A stretch of 6,592 bases of DNA from Ahrensia sp. (GTDB lineage Bacteria; Pseudomonadota; Alphaproteobacteria; Rhizobiales; Rhizobiaceae), in the NCBI GenBank assembly GCA_024639025.1, contig JAHEJF010000096.1, positions 1 to 6,592 of the forward strand, written 5' to 3'. Position numbers and translations under genes: made by a program. The notes under the pieces were generated by a model. It searched no databases, had not been told where the DNA came from, and saw only the letters and a list, made by a program, of their open reading frames with translations. Shown piece by piece: positions 1 to 6,274 of this stretch (position 1 is its first letter; each line of letters begins with the position of its first letter).

Positions 1-28
1 CCACGCCCGCGGCACCGGCGCGGCGAAC

Positions 29-36
29 AGGAAAGG
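29..36 (+). promoter_or_regulatory. Shine-Dalgarno site of the trcR-like gene
   Basis: The bases AGGAAAGG lie eight bases before the ATG at 45, a normal spacing. The reading frame stays open back to the window edge, so this site, together with the family's usual N-terminus (a few residues, then LLMPKATAVWLVDN), decides the start. Confidence 0.6.
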
Positions 37-44
37 TTTATCTC

Positions 45-764
45 ATGGCTACATTGCTCATGCCCAAAGCGACAGCGGTTTGGCTTGTCGACAATACAGC
101 GCTTACCTTTGACCAGATCGCAACTTTTTGCACATTGCACCCGTTGGAAGTCAAAGCGATCGCAGATGGCGAATCTGCGCAAGGCATTAAGGGACTGGAT
201 CCGATCAACACGGGTCAGCTAACCCGCGATGAGATTGCCAAGGCAGAAGCCGACCCTAACCATGTGCTGAAAATATCCGAATCAAAGGTTCAAGTGCCGC
301 AGCTCAAAAAGAGGGGCCCGCGCTACACGCCGGTTTCAAAGCGTCAGGATCGTCCCAATGCAATTTTGTGGCTTGTGCGCAATCATCCCGAATTGAAAGA
401 CGCGCAAATTTCGCGTCTCGCGGGCACAACAAAAAATACGATCCAGCAAATCCGCGATCGCACGCATTGGAATTCAGTCAACCTGCAGCCAATCGATCCG
501 GTGGCCCTTGGTCTTTGTTCACAGATCGACCTTGATTTTGAAGTGGCAAAAGCCGCCAAGAACCGTCCCGCCGAGCCGGAAGTCGAGGTGGCCGATGAGA
601 CCTTGCTGCCGGCCTCTCAAACCGAAGGCATTGATCTGGAAGATGAATCCAAGGCGTTCAAACCAAGCAAGTCCGAGGACGATGAGATTGACCCGGATGC
701 AGTTTTTGCCAAGTTGAAGTCCTTGAAGGGCGATGATGAAGCGGAGCCTGCTTCTGAGGAGTAA
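45..764 (+). CDS. trcR: DUF1013 / TrcR-type cell cycle transcriptional regulator
   Basis: This 239-residue protein is recognised from its strongly conserved alphaproteobacterial N-terminal half (LLMPKATAVWLVDNTALTF at 4-22, GIKGLDPI at 47-54). The family is described as a cytoplasmic transcriptional regulator linked to the cell cycle. Residues about 20-40 resemble a first helix-turn-helix-like unit. Residues about 104-142 (PNAILWLVRNHPELKDAQIS, then a TTKNTIQQIRDR recognition-helix-like stretch) look like a second DNA-binding helical unit, followed by a conserved HWN and QPIDPVALGLC segment. From about 172 to the end the chain is acidic and low in complexity, rich in E, D, S and P, and probably disordered; such a tail could contact RNA polymerase or a partner, but that is inference. 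It stands alone on this strand and ends in a strong terminator, so it is probably not cotranscribed with anything to its right. Family assignment is confident; the symbol rests on the family name. Confidence 0.9.
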   Translation: MATLLMPKATAVWLVDNTALTFDQIATFCTLHPLEVKAIADGESAQGIKGLDPINTGQLTRDEIAKAEADPNHVLKISESKVQVPQLKKRGPRYTPVSKRQDRPNAILWLVRNHPELKDAQISRLAGTTKNTIQQIRDRTHWNSVNLQPIDPVALGLCSQIDLDFEVAKAAKNRPAEPEVEVADETLLPASQTEGIDLEDESKAFKPSKSEDDEIDPDAVFAKLKSLKGDDEAEPASEE

Positions 765-785
765 GCAAAACTGCAAATAGATTTC

Positions 786-818
786 AAAGCCGGGTGGATA
801 TTTCCGCCCGGCTTTTTT
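786..818 (+). terminator. Rho-independent terminator after the trcR-like gene
   Basis: An 11-bp stem pairs AAGCCGGGTGG (787-797) with CCGCCCGGCTT (804-814), with one T-G wobble and a six-base loop ATATTT. It is GC-rich and runs into six T residues (813-818). It begins 22 bases after the stop at 764. In the opposite direction the stem is followed by only three T residues, so it could at best weakly stop leftward transcription coming from the WYL regulator. Confidence 0.9.
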
Positions 819-922
819 GTTCTAAAATTTATTAGCCTTTGATAGGATCGCGGTACCCAGATCGATCTTGTACTTTCAATATCCAAATCCGTGCCAGCGT
901 TTCAGTTGAAGACTAAAACGCA
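819..922. other. Intergenic spacer between convergent genes, nothing recognised
   Basis: This AT-richer stretch lies between the trcR terminator and the stop codon of the leftward WYL regulator gene. I see no open frame with a ribosome site, no RNA gene and no second hairpin with a T tract for the leftward operon. Confidence 0.5.
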
Positions 923-1633
923 CTAGTTGTTTTCAAAACCGGGCGGAATGTCGCCGCATGCTTCCATGTGATGATAGAAATCGCGCAGGGTCTTGCCGCG
1001 TTCGTGCCTGTATTTCTCACCCGTCGCTTGGAATTCATTGATCCTGTCGATGCGGAACATACGAAAATCATTACGCAATTCACACCATCCCACAAAGGTC
1101 CAGCCGCCGCCCCAGTACCACAATCCTAGCGGCCGGACGGGGCGGGATGTCTCTGCGCCTTTTGCATCGGTATATTTGATCGCGATGATCTGCTTCTGGT
1201 CGCAGGCTGCTTCCAGCTTGTCTATTTTTTCCCGGTCCTCGGGCTTCATGATGTAAGACGGCGCATGAATCTCGACGCTGTTCATGTTGGTGCGTTTGTC
1301 GATGGGCAATACGGTTTCGATCTTGATCAGGGCTTCCTGTGCCGCCCGTGCCATCGCCGCACCGCCCCATGCGCGGGTCATTCGGGCTCCTGCCACCAAT
1401 GCGACAATTTCATCGCGTGTAAACATTAGCGGCGGCAGATCAAAACCTTCGCGCAAAATATAGCCGACACCGGCTTCGCCATCGATCGGCACACCGGTTG
1501 ATTGCAGGTCGGCGATATCACGGTAGATGGTGCGTTCGGAAACCTCCAACCGTTCAGCCAGCATGGCGGCCGTCACAAGACGACCCCCACGCAGGTGTTG
1601 AACGATTTGAAACAGGCGATCTGCGCGTCTCAT
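923..1633 (-). CDS. YafY-like helix-turn-helix / WYL-domain transcriptional regulator
   Basis: The protein has 236 residues, the normal size of YafY-type regulators. Residues about 3-60 form an HTH_11-type winged helix (RRADRLFQIVQHLRGGR, then AERLEVSERTIYRDIADLQS). Residues about 135-205 form a WYL ligand-sensing domain, with IAIKYTDAKG, RPVRPLGLWYWGGGW and the family hallmark LRNDFRMFRIDRI. Such proteins bind promoter DNA and respond to a small ligand or nucleic acid; the ligand here is unknown. I chose the ATG at 1633 because AAGGA lies six bases upstream and the family begins at MRRADRL. An in-frame ATG at 1654 would add seven residues (MHLEGSD). The open frame extends further, to 1765, but there it overlaps the upstream VOC gene and does not resemble the family. 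It starts 31 bases after the VOC stop, so it is probably the last gene of an SDR-VOC-regulator operon and may control that operon. The true target is inference. Confidence 0.88.
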   Translation of the reverse strand: MRRADRLFQIVQHLRGGRLVTAAMLAERLEVSERTIYRDIADLQSTGVPIDGEAGVGYILREGFDLPPLMFTRDEIVALVAGARMTRAWGGAAMARAAQEALIKIETVLPIDKRTNMNSVEIHAPSYIMKPEDREKIDKLEAACDQKQIIAIKYTDAKGAETSRPVRPLGLWYWGGGWTFVGWCELRNDFRMFRIDRINEFQATGEKYRHERGKTLRDFYHHMEACGDIPPGFENN

Positions 1634-1664
1634 ATCGCTTCCTTCAAGGTGCATTGCATCAGCA

Positions 1665-2063
1665 TCAGGCCCAATTGAACAGGCCGACGGAATTGCCGTC
1701 GGGATCGTTGATGTAAACAAAGCGGCCAGCTGGAATGTCGATAATGGGAGAAATAACCTGTCCACCGGCGGGTTCCACGCGGGGCATCACATCCTCGAGC
1801 TTGTCTGCGCTCAGCATATGTATCGTGTTGCCTTTTCCCATATCAGCGGGCGTGCCGGGGTACAGATGACCGAAACTGCCTGGCGTCGAGGGATCGTGAA
1901 ACCATACAATGTCATTGGGCTGATCGTCGCTCTGTTCGGTCTTGATCATCTTGATACCAAGAACCGATTCATAGAATTTCTGACTGGCGTCCAGATCGGT
2001 AGCCGGGATTTCGAACCAGACAACGGCACCACTGAGTTGGGGAAGGTTATCCTGTGCGCTCAT
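1665..2063 (-). CDS. VOC (glyoxalase/bleomycin-resistance fold) family protein
   Basis: This single-domain protein of 132 residues has two beta-alpha-beta-beta-beta halves typical of the vicinal oxygen chelate fold. The first half opens with VVWFEIPATDLDASQKFYESV (14-34), with Glu18 at the usual first metal-ligand place. The second half contains GNTIHMLSADKLEDVMPRVE (78-97), with His82, and ends in FVYINDPDGNSVGLF (115-129). The final Glu ligand common in metal-dependent glyoxalases is replaced (NSVGL), as in many small FEIP-type homologues, so a classical glyoxalase I activity is doubtful. No substrate can be named. The start at 2063 is preferred because AAAGGAGA stands five bases upstream; an in-frame ATG at 2102 would add 13 residues of no family resemblance. 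It lies 60 bases after the SDR stop and 31 before the WYL regulator, consistent with an operon. Confidence 0.85.
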   Translation of the reverse strand: MSAQDNLPQLSGAVVWFEIPATDLDASQKFYESVLGIKMIKTEQSDDQPNDIVWFHDPSTPGSFGHLYPGTPADMGKGNTIHMLSADKLEDVMPRVEPAGGQVISPIIDIPAGRFVYINDPDGNSVGLFNWA

Positions 2064-2068
2064 TTCGC

Positions 2069-2076
2069 TCTCCTTT
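2069..2076 (-). promoter_or_regulatory. Shine-Dalgarno site deciding the VOC start
   Basis: On the minus strand AAAGGAGA ends five bases before the ATG at 2063, a near-ideal arrangement. The competing ATG at 2102 has AGGAGG only three bases upstream, and that copy is locked in a hairpin. This favours 2063 as the main start. Confidence 0.7.
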
Positions 2077-2105
2077 GCGTTTGAATGAGGACACAATTGC
2101 ATACC

Positions 2106-2131
2106 CCTCCTGACAGCATTCTGTCAGGAGG
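2106..2131 (-). other. Perfect 11-bp hairpin spanning the SDR stop codon
   Basis: CCTCCTGACAG (2106-2116) and CTGTCAGGAGG (2121-2131) are exact reverse complements separated by four bases. Read on the minus strand, the first arm holds the SDR terminal Ser-Ser codons and its TGA stop (2126-2124). The second arm holds AGGAGG, a strong Shine-Dalgarno match, just before the alternative VOC ATG at 2102. No T tract follows on either strand, so it is not a standard intrinsic terminator. It may stabilise mRNA, adjust expression between the two genes, or couple their translation; these roles are inferred. Confidence 0.7.
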
Positions 2132-2945
2132 ATTCATCGTATTCCGTTTCGTCGACGTCATGGTCCGGAACAGGCACAACATAGTTGAGCGCCAAACGCC
2201 CGCCATCGGCATAGACCGTTTCGCCTGTTATGTAGGAAGCCTCATCTGAGGCCAAGAAGGCCACCAATGCGGCGATTTCGGAGGCTTTTCCAATGCGTCC
2301 CAAAGGCGTGCGGGACAAGACGCGATTGCGTGCATCAGCGTCGCTGTTCACAGCGGCCAGCATAGGTGTCATGATAGAGCCGGGCCCCACTCCATTAACG
2401 CGAATGCCGTACTCGGCCAGTGACAACGCCATGACTTTTGTCAGTTGGTCCAAGCCACCCTTGGAGACGGAGTAGGGGACTTGATTACCGATTGCGACCT
2501 TGCCATTGATCGACGAGATATTCACGATTGAGCCGGGCGGGCCCCCATCTTTCACCTTGTTGACCATGAATTTTGCAACGCTTTGGCCGCACAGAAATCC
2601 ACCTTTCAAATTGACACGCATCACGCGATCAAAATCTTCTTCGGCGATGTCCAAAAAATCTTCGCCATGGCTTATCCCGGCATTGTTTACCAGAATATCG
2701 ATATCACCGTACTGGTCGATCACCGAGGCAATCAGATTGTGCACGTCAAGCCGATTACCCACATCGGTGGATATGAAATGCACATCGCCAAGCGACGAGA
2801 GTTCTTCTACCGCTTTCTTGCCCTTGGCCTTTTCGACATCCGCAATGGCGACTTTAGCGCCATCATGCAGAAACCGTTTTACAATGGCATAGCCGATGCC
2901 CTGCGCGCCGCCGGTGACAATTGCGATTTTTCCGTCCAGAGCCAT
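2124..2945 (-). CDS. SDR family NAD(P)-dependent oxidoreductase
   Basis: This classical short-chain dehydrogenase/reductase has 273 residues. The Rossmann glycine motif is TGGAQGIG (11-18), and Asp36 at the end of beta-2 suggests NAD(H) rather than NADP(H). Further marks are Asp61-Val62, NNAG (87-90), Asn112, and the catalytic Ser145, Tyr158 and Lys162 in YSVSK. The segment PLGRIGKASEIAALVAFLASDEASYITGE (214-242) and the ending YADGGR are typical of the glucose-1-dehydrogenase/3-oxoacyl-ACP-reductase-like group. The substrate, an alcohol or ketone, cannot be named. After GGR the chain continues for 23 residues (LALNYVVPVP, then an acidic DHDVDETEYDESS end), longer than many relatives. The ATG at 2945 begins the expected MALDGKIAIVTGG; its upstream GGGA is only a modest ribosome site. 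It is the first gene of the probable leftward operon with the VOC protein and WYL regulator. Confidence 0.92.
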   Translation of the reverse strand: MALDGKIAIVTGGAQGIGYAIVKRFLHDGAKVAIADVEKAKGKKAVEELSSLGDVHFISTDVGNRLDVHNLIASVIDQYGDIDILVNNAGISHGEDFLDIAEEDFDRVMRVNLKGGFLCGQSVAKFMVNKVKDGGPPGSIVNISSINGKVAIGNQVPYSVSKGGLDQLTKVMALSLAEYGIRVNGVGPGSIMTPMLAAVNSDADARNRVLSRTPLGRIGKASEIAALVAFLASDEASYITGETVYADGGRLALNYVVPVPDHDVDETEYDESS

Positions 2946-3240
2946 GCTGAAATTCCCGTTTGAGCCGTTTTGAATTTAGGCGATCGACAGGTGCGATGGA
3001 AGGGCGTTGTCGAGCAAATATGCAGGCAGTCGAAAATGAAGGCGACGGCTATCAGCTCAGTGCCGTATCGGTTCAGACAAACCAAGGCACGAAGTTGGAT
3101 ATATGTGCTGGCAACAGCTGCGGAATGACCATCGCTTCTTCACACCAGATTTCTTACCCTGAGAGCATCGAGGTCAGCCTTGCGAAAGCTCACACCCATA
3201 GCTTGGCGGTGCAGCATACTATCTACCGCAGGAGAGACCA
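2946..3240. other. Divergent intergenic region (SDR operon / diguanylate cyclase)
   Basis: This 295-base region must hold the promoters of the leftward SDR operon and the rightward cyclase gene, and probably the operator of the WYL regulator. I could not find a convincing -35/-10 pair for either direction. A short imperfect tandem repeat, CCGTTTGA (2956-2963) and CCGTTTTGA (2965-2973), lies in the SDR leader. A TTG-started frame of 100 codons crosses the region but has no good ribosome site and no recognisable protein, so I do not call it a gene. Confidence 0.5.
3230..3235 (+). promoter_or_regulatory. Shine-Dalgarno site deciding a TTG start
   Basis: AGGAGA ends five bases before the TTG at 3241. 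The first in-frame ATG, at 3256, is 20 bases beyond it, too far for this site. The CBS domain also needs the residues before that ATG (the LVSEML beginning of its first strand and helix). Both points support TTG as the start. Confidence 0.65.
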
Positions 3241-4173
3241 TTGCTTGTCAGCGAAATGCTAGCCAACAGGCCCAAGCGTGATTTGATCTACATCGACGTT
3301 GAATGCTCGGTGTTGGATGCGGCGCGCACCATGCGGGAAAATCATATCAGCGCTGTGCTTGTCTTTGACGAGACCGAAAACCTGCGCGGATTGATATCAG
3401 AACGCGATCTTGTGCAAACCATCGTGCGGTTTCCTGACGATGTGGCAAATGTGCCGGTGCACCAGATCATGACAACCGAGTTGATCACCTGCCGCCCGTC
3501 GGACCCGGTGGTGGAAACTCTTGATCTGATGAACAATCACCATATCCGGCACATGCTGGTGACCGAAGGCAAGAAGCCCGTGGCGATGATCAGCATCAGG
3601 GAGTTCGACTACGCCACCAAACTGCTGCAAAAGGACGCCCATACAGACGAGCTGACTGGCCTGCACAATCGGCGTTATTTCATGGAGATGCTGGATAAGG
3701 AATTTGAACGCTACAAGCGTTTCGGCGCACCCCTATCGATTGCCATGCTTGATCTCGACAAATTCAAGGCCATCAATGACGAATATGGACATCAGGGCGG
3801 CGATCAGGTCCTGATCACCATGGCAAAATTGCTGCTGGGCGAATTGCGCGCCTATGACATTGTCGGCCGACTTGGTGGTGAGGAATTTGCGATCGTGTTT
3901 CCAAACACTTCCATTCACGATGCCCGCCTTGCCTGCTATCGCCTCATGTCGGCCATTCGCGGATATGTTCTGGTCACCGATCAGGGGCCAATCAAGTTTA
4001 CTGCCAGCTTCGGACTGATTTGCGCAACACCGCAGGCAAAAAGCAGCAACAGCTTGCTGCATCATGCTGATAAATTGCTTTATGAGGCAAAGGCTTCAGG
4101 CCGCAACCGCCTTGTGATCGACCAGAGCCAGCAGGCCGCTACCGAAACCGAAAAAGAAGCGCGGAGAGGCTGA
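3241..4173 (+). CDS. CBS-pair / GGDEF diguanylate cyclase
   Basis: The 310-residue cytoplasmic protein joins two CBS domains (about 4-62 and 73-128) to a C-terminal GGDEF domain (about 134-295). The CBS pair shows VSEMLANRP, SVLDAARTMRENHISAVLVFDE, GLISERDL, then HQIMTTELITCRPSDPV and NNHHIRHMLV. The linker leads into DELTGLHNRRYF, the classic start of a catalytic GGDEF domain. The active site is GGEEF (212-216), with the metal- and substrate-binding DLDKFKAINDEYGH at 171-184. RAYD (203-206) sits exactly five residues before GGEEF and is an intact allosteric inhibitory site, so the protein should make c-di-GMP from two GTP and be feedback-inhibited. CBS pairs usually bind adenine nucleotides, which here would tune the cyclase; that is inference. 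There is no membrane segment, and the tail from about 296 is charged and probably flexible. It starts with TTG, and its neighbours are divergent and convergent, so it is a single-gene unit. Confidence 0.92.
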   Translation: MLVSEMLANRPKRDLIYIDVECSVLDAARTMRENHISAVLVFDETENLRGLISERDLVQTIVRFPDDVANVPVHQIMTTELITCRPSDPVVETLDLMNNHHIRHMLVTEGKKPVAMISIREFDYATKLLQKDAHTDELTGLHNRRYFMEMLDKEFERYKRFGAPLSIAMLDLDKFKAINDEYGHQGGDQVLITMAKLLLGELRAYDIVGRLGGEEFAIVFPNTSIHDARLACYRLMSAIRGYVLVTDQGPIKFTASFGLICATPQAKSSNSLLHHADKLLYEAKASGRNRLVIDQSQQAATETEKEARRG

Positions 4174-4236
4174 AAACCCAGCCATTGAAATCCAGCAATC
4201 AAATTGCGCCCGCTCTGGGGACTATGATTTCGATGG
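4174..4236. other. Short convergent spacer without a clear terminator
   Basis: Only 63 bases separate the stops of the cyclase and prpE. A weak 5-bp hairpin (GGCTG 4168-4172 with CAGCC 4179-4183) overlaps the cyclase stop, but no T tract follows on either strand. Termination here may depend on Rho or on colliding transcription. Confidence 0.45.
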
Positions 4237-6156
4237 TTACGCAAAACTCCCCACGCTGCGTGCCTTCATGGCGGTTTCGATTTCATCCAATATGGCGGGA
4301 TCATCAATGGTTGCGGGCATGTTCCATTGCTCGCCGTCGGCGATCTTCTGCATGGTGCCGCGCAGGATCTTGCCGGAACGCGTTTTGGGCAGTCTTGGGA
4401 CAGTAAGCGCGATCTTGAAAGCGGCAACGGGTCCGATTTCGTCGCGTACCATTTTGACGACGTCTTTCTCAATTTGCTCGGCGCTGCCATCGGCATCGGA
4501 GTTCAAAATGAGGAACCCGGCCGGTAATTGGCCTTTCAATTGGTCGGCAATGCCGATCACCGCGCATTCAGCGACATCGGGATGCTTGCCGATGATCTCT
4601 TCCATCGCGCCGGTCGAAAGCCTGTGTCCCGCGACATTGATGATGTCGTCGGTGCGGGCCATGATGAACAGATAACCATCCTCGTCGACATAACCGGCAT
4701 CGGATGTTTTGTAATAGCCTGGGAACTCATCGAGATAGGCTTCGCGGAAACGCGCATCGGCATTCCACAATGTAGGCAGGCAGCTCGGCGGTAACGGCAG
4801 CTTGACCACGATGTTGCCAAGCGTGCCGGCGGGCACCTGCTCACCTTCATCGCTGAGGACCTGAATGTCATAGCCTGGCATGGCCACGGTGGGTGAACCG
4901 ATCTTGACCGGCAATTGGCCCAGTCCCACCGGATTGCCGGCGATGGCCCAAGCGGTTTCGGTCTGCCACCAATGGTCGATGACAGGTACGTTCAGCATGT
5001 CCTGCAACCATTTGATCGTATCGGGATCCGCGCGTTCACCGGCCAGAAACACCGTTCTCAAGCATGATAGATCATAATCCTTGACCAGCTGGCCCTTGCT
5101 GTCCTCCTTCTTGATGGCACGGAATGCAGTCGGGGCCGTAAACAGGCTCGAGATCTTGTATTCCTCAATGATGCGCCAGAACGCACCGGCATCGGGCGTG
5201 CCTACCGGCTTGCCTTCAAACATCATGGTGGTGGCGCCGTGCAGCAGCGGGCCATAGCAAATATAGGAATGGCCGACGACCCAGCCGACATCAGACGCTG
5301 CCCAGAACACTTCGCCGGGCTTGATGTCATAGATGGCGCTCATCGACCATTTCAGCGCCACCATGTGGCCGCCATTGTCGCGCAGCACGCCCTTGGGCTG
5401 ACCCGTCGTACCGGACGTGTAAAGAATGTAGAGCGGATCGGTCGCTTCAACTTCCTCACAGGGAATGGGTGTCTGGGCCTGTTTGTGAGCGCCCACAGCG
5501 GTCGCATAGTCCACATCGCGGCCCTCGGTGAGTTCGCATTCATGTTGCGGACGCTGCAGGAACACGCAATTGGAGGGCTTGTGGTTCGCCTGCTCAATCG
5601 CCTTGTCGATCAGCGGCTTGTATTCAACCACGCGGTTTGGCTCAAGACCGCAGGAAGCGGCGATAATAACTTTGGGTTCGCAATCATTGATGCGTGTAGC
5701 GAGTTCGTGGGAGGCAAAACCACCAAACACGACGGTGTGGACGGCACCGAGCCGCGCCGTTGCCAACATGGCGGCCACCGCTTCGGGCACCATCGGCATA
5801 TAGATCAGAACCCGATCGCCCTTGACCACATCAAGATCACGCAAGGTTGCAGCAAGCGCACGCACTTCATCGCGCAAGTCGCTATAGGTCCAAATGGTCT
5901 TGGAGCCGGTGATGGCGCTGTCATGAATGATAGCGGGCTGTTCGCCGCGGCCATATTTTTCGACATGACGGTCGACCGCATTGTAGCAGGTGTTGCAGGT
6001 GGCGCCAGCAAACCAGCGGCCATAGACGCCCTGGTCGGGATCAAAAATCTTGTCGGCCGGTTTGAACCAGTCGATCTCCTGCGCTGCGGTTTCCCAAAAA
6101 GCTTCGGGCGCGTTCTGCCAGCTTTCATAGACGTTGTGATAATTTGATCCGCTCAT
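4237..6156 (-). CDS. prpE: Propionyl-CoA synthetase (acyl-CoA synthetase, PrpE type)
   Basis: This 639-residue AMP-forming acyl-CoA synthetase converts propionate (possibly also acetate or other short acids), ATP and CoA into the acyl-CoA, AMP and pyrophosphate in the cytoplasm. The N-terminal part carries the acetyl-CoA-synthetase N-domain (to about 65, with GRWFAGATCNTCYNAVDRH). The P-loop is YTSGTTGQPKG (246-256), followed by DVGWVVGHSYICYGPLL, the adenine-binding WWQTET (396-401), the TSD motif (484-486), the hinge/C-domain segment RTDDIINVAGHRL (501-513), and the acylation-regulated lysine in PKTRSGK (Lys596). The wording around these motifs (LRDNGGHMVALKWSM, WWQTETAWAIAG, LPLPPSCLPTLW) follows PrpE and ACSS3-like enzymes more than acetate-specific Acs. 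The ATG at 6156 has GGAGG eight bases upstream, and the length is normal. The gene is full-length, with no frameshift. The exact acid preference is inferred from overall resemblance. Confidence 0.9.
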   Translation of the reverse strand: MSGSNYHNVYESWQNAPEAFWETAAQEIDWFKPADKIFDPDQGVYGRWFAGATCNTCYNAVDRHVEKYGRGEQPAIIHDSAITGSKTIWTYSDLRDEVRALAATLRDLDVVKGDRVLIYMPMVPEAVAAMLATARLGAVHTVVFGGFASHELATRINDCEPKVIIAASCGLEPNRVVEYKPLIDKAIEQANHKPSNCVFLQRPQHECELTEGRDVDYATAVGAHKQAQTPIPCEEVEATDPLYILYTSGTTGQPKGVLRDNGGHMVALKWSMSAIYDIKPGEVFWAASDVGWVVGHSYICYGPLLHGATTMMFEGKPVGTPDAGAFWRIIEEYKISSLFTAPTAFRAIKKEDSKGQLVKDYDLSCLRTVFLAGERADPDTIKWLQDMLNVPVIDHWWQTETAWAIAGNPVGLGQLPVKIGSPTVAMPGYDIQVLSDEGEQVPAGTLGNIVVKLPLPPSCLPTLWNADARFREAYLDEFPGYYKTSDAGYVDEDGYLFIMARTDDIINVAGHRLSTGAMEEIIGKHPDVAECAVIGIADQLKGQLPAGFLILNSDADGSAEQIEKDVVKMVRDEIGPVAAFKIALTVPRLPKTRSGKILRGTMQKIADGEQWNMPATIDDPAILDEIETAMKARSVGSFA

Positions 6157-6164
6157 GCGCCAAT

Positions 6165-6169
6165 CCTCC
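6165..6169 (-). promoter_or_regulatory. Shine-Dalgarno site of prpE
   Basis: On the minus strand GGAGG lies eight bases before the ATG at 6156. It directly follows a CCCCGGGG palindrome (6168-6175), which makes the leader unusually GC-rich at this point. Confidence 0.6.
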
Positions 6170-6244
6170 CCGGGGGTAATCTGTTTTGACGCAGTCTATT
6201 GATCACTTTTCGCTATGACCATCCCGACTTTTGAACAAGGGAAG

Positions 6245-6274
6245 GTTTGATCTGGCGCAATGCAAAGTTTGATC
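6245..6274. repeat. Two direct GTTTGATC copies, 22 bases apart
   Basis: GTTTGATC occurs at 6245-6252 and again at 6267-6274, so the copies lie about two helical turns apart on the same face of the DNA. Between and around them ATGCAA (6260-6265) is the reverse complement of TTGCAT (6281-6286). The group lies about 90-130 bases upstream of the prpE start, where an operator could be. It may be chance; the regulator is unknown. Confidence 0.35.

Noticed and set aside
1..44. End of an upstream coding gene
   Set aside because: All three forward frames are open over this very short stretch, but 44 GC-rich bases are too few to tell coding from leader sequence.
1634..1765. 44-residue N-terminal extension of the WYL regulator
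   Set aside because: It mostly overlaps the VOC gene, does not resemble the family, and a good SD precedes the ATG at 1633.
2106..2131. Reading the SDR/VOC hairpin as an intrinsic terminator
   Set aside because: There is no T tract on either strand after the stem, and the downstream VOC gene is close and has its own good SD.
2960..3262. TTG-started plus-strand frame of 100 codons filling the intergenic region before the cyclase
   Set aside because: It lacks a good ribosome site, has no recognisable domain, overlaps the cyclase start in another frame, and occupies the place where two divergent promoters must be.
5239..6147. Long plus-strand frame (302 codons) opposite prpE
   Set aside because: It is entirely antisense to a clear, full-length acyl-CoA synthetase with all its motifs; its composition is that of a shadow frame in GC-biased coding DNA.
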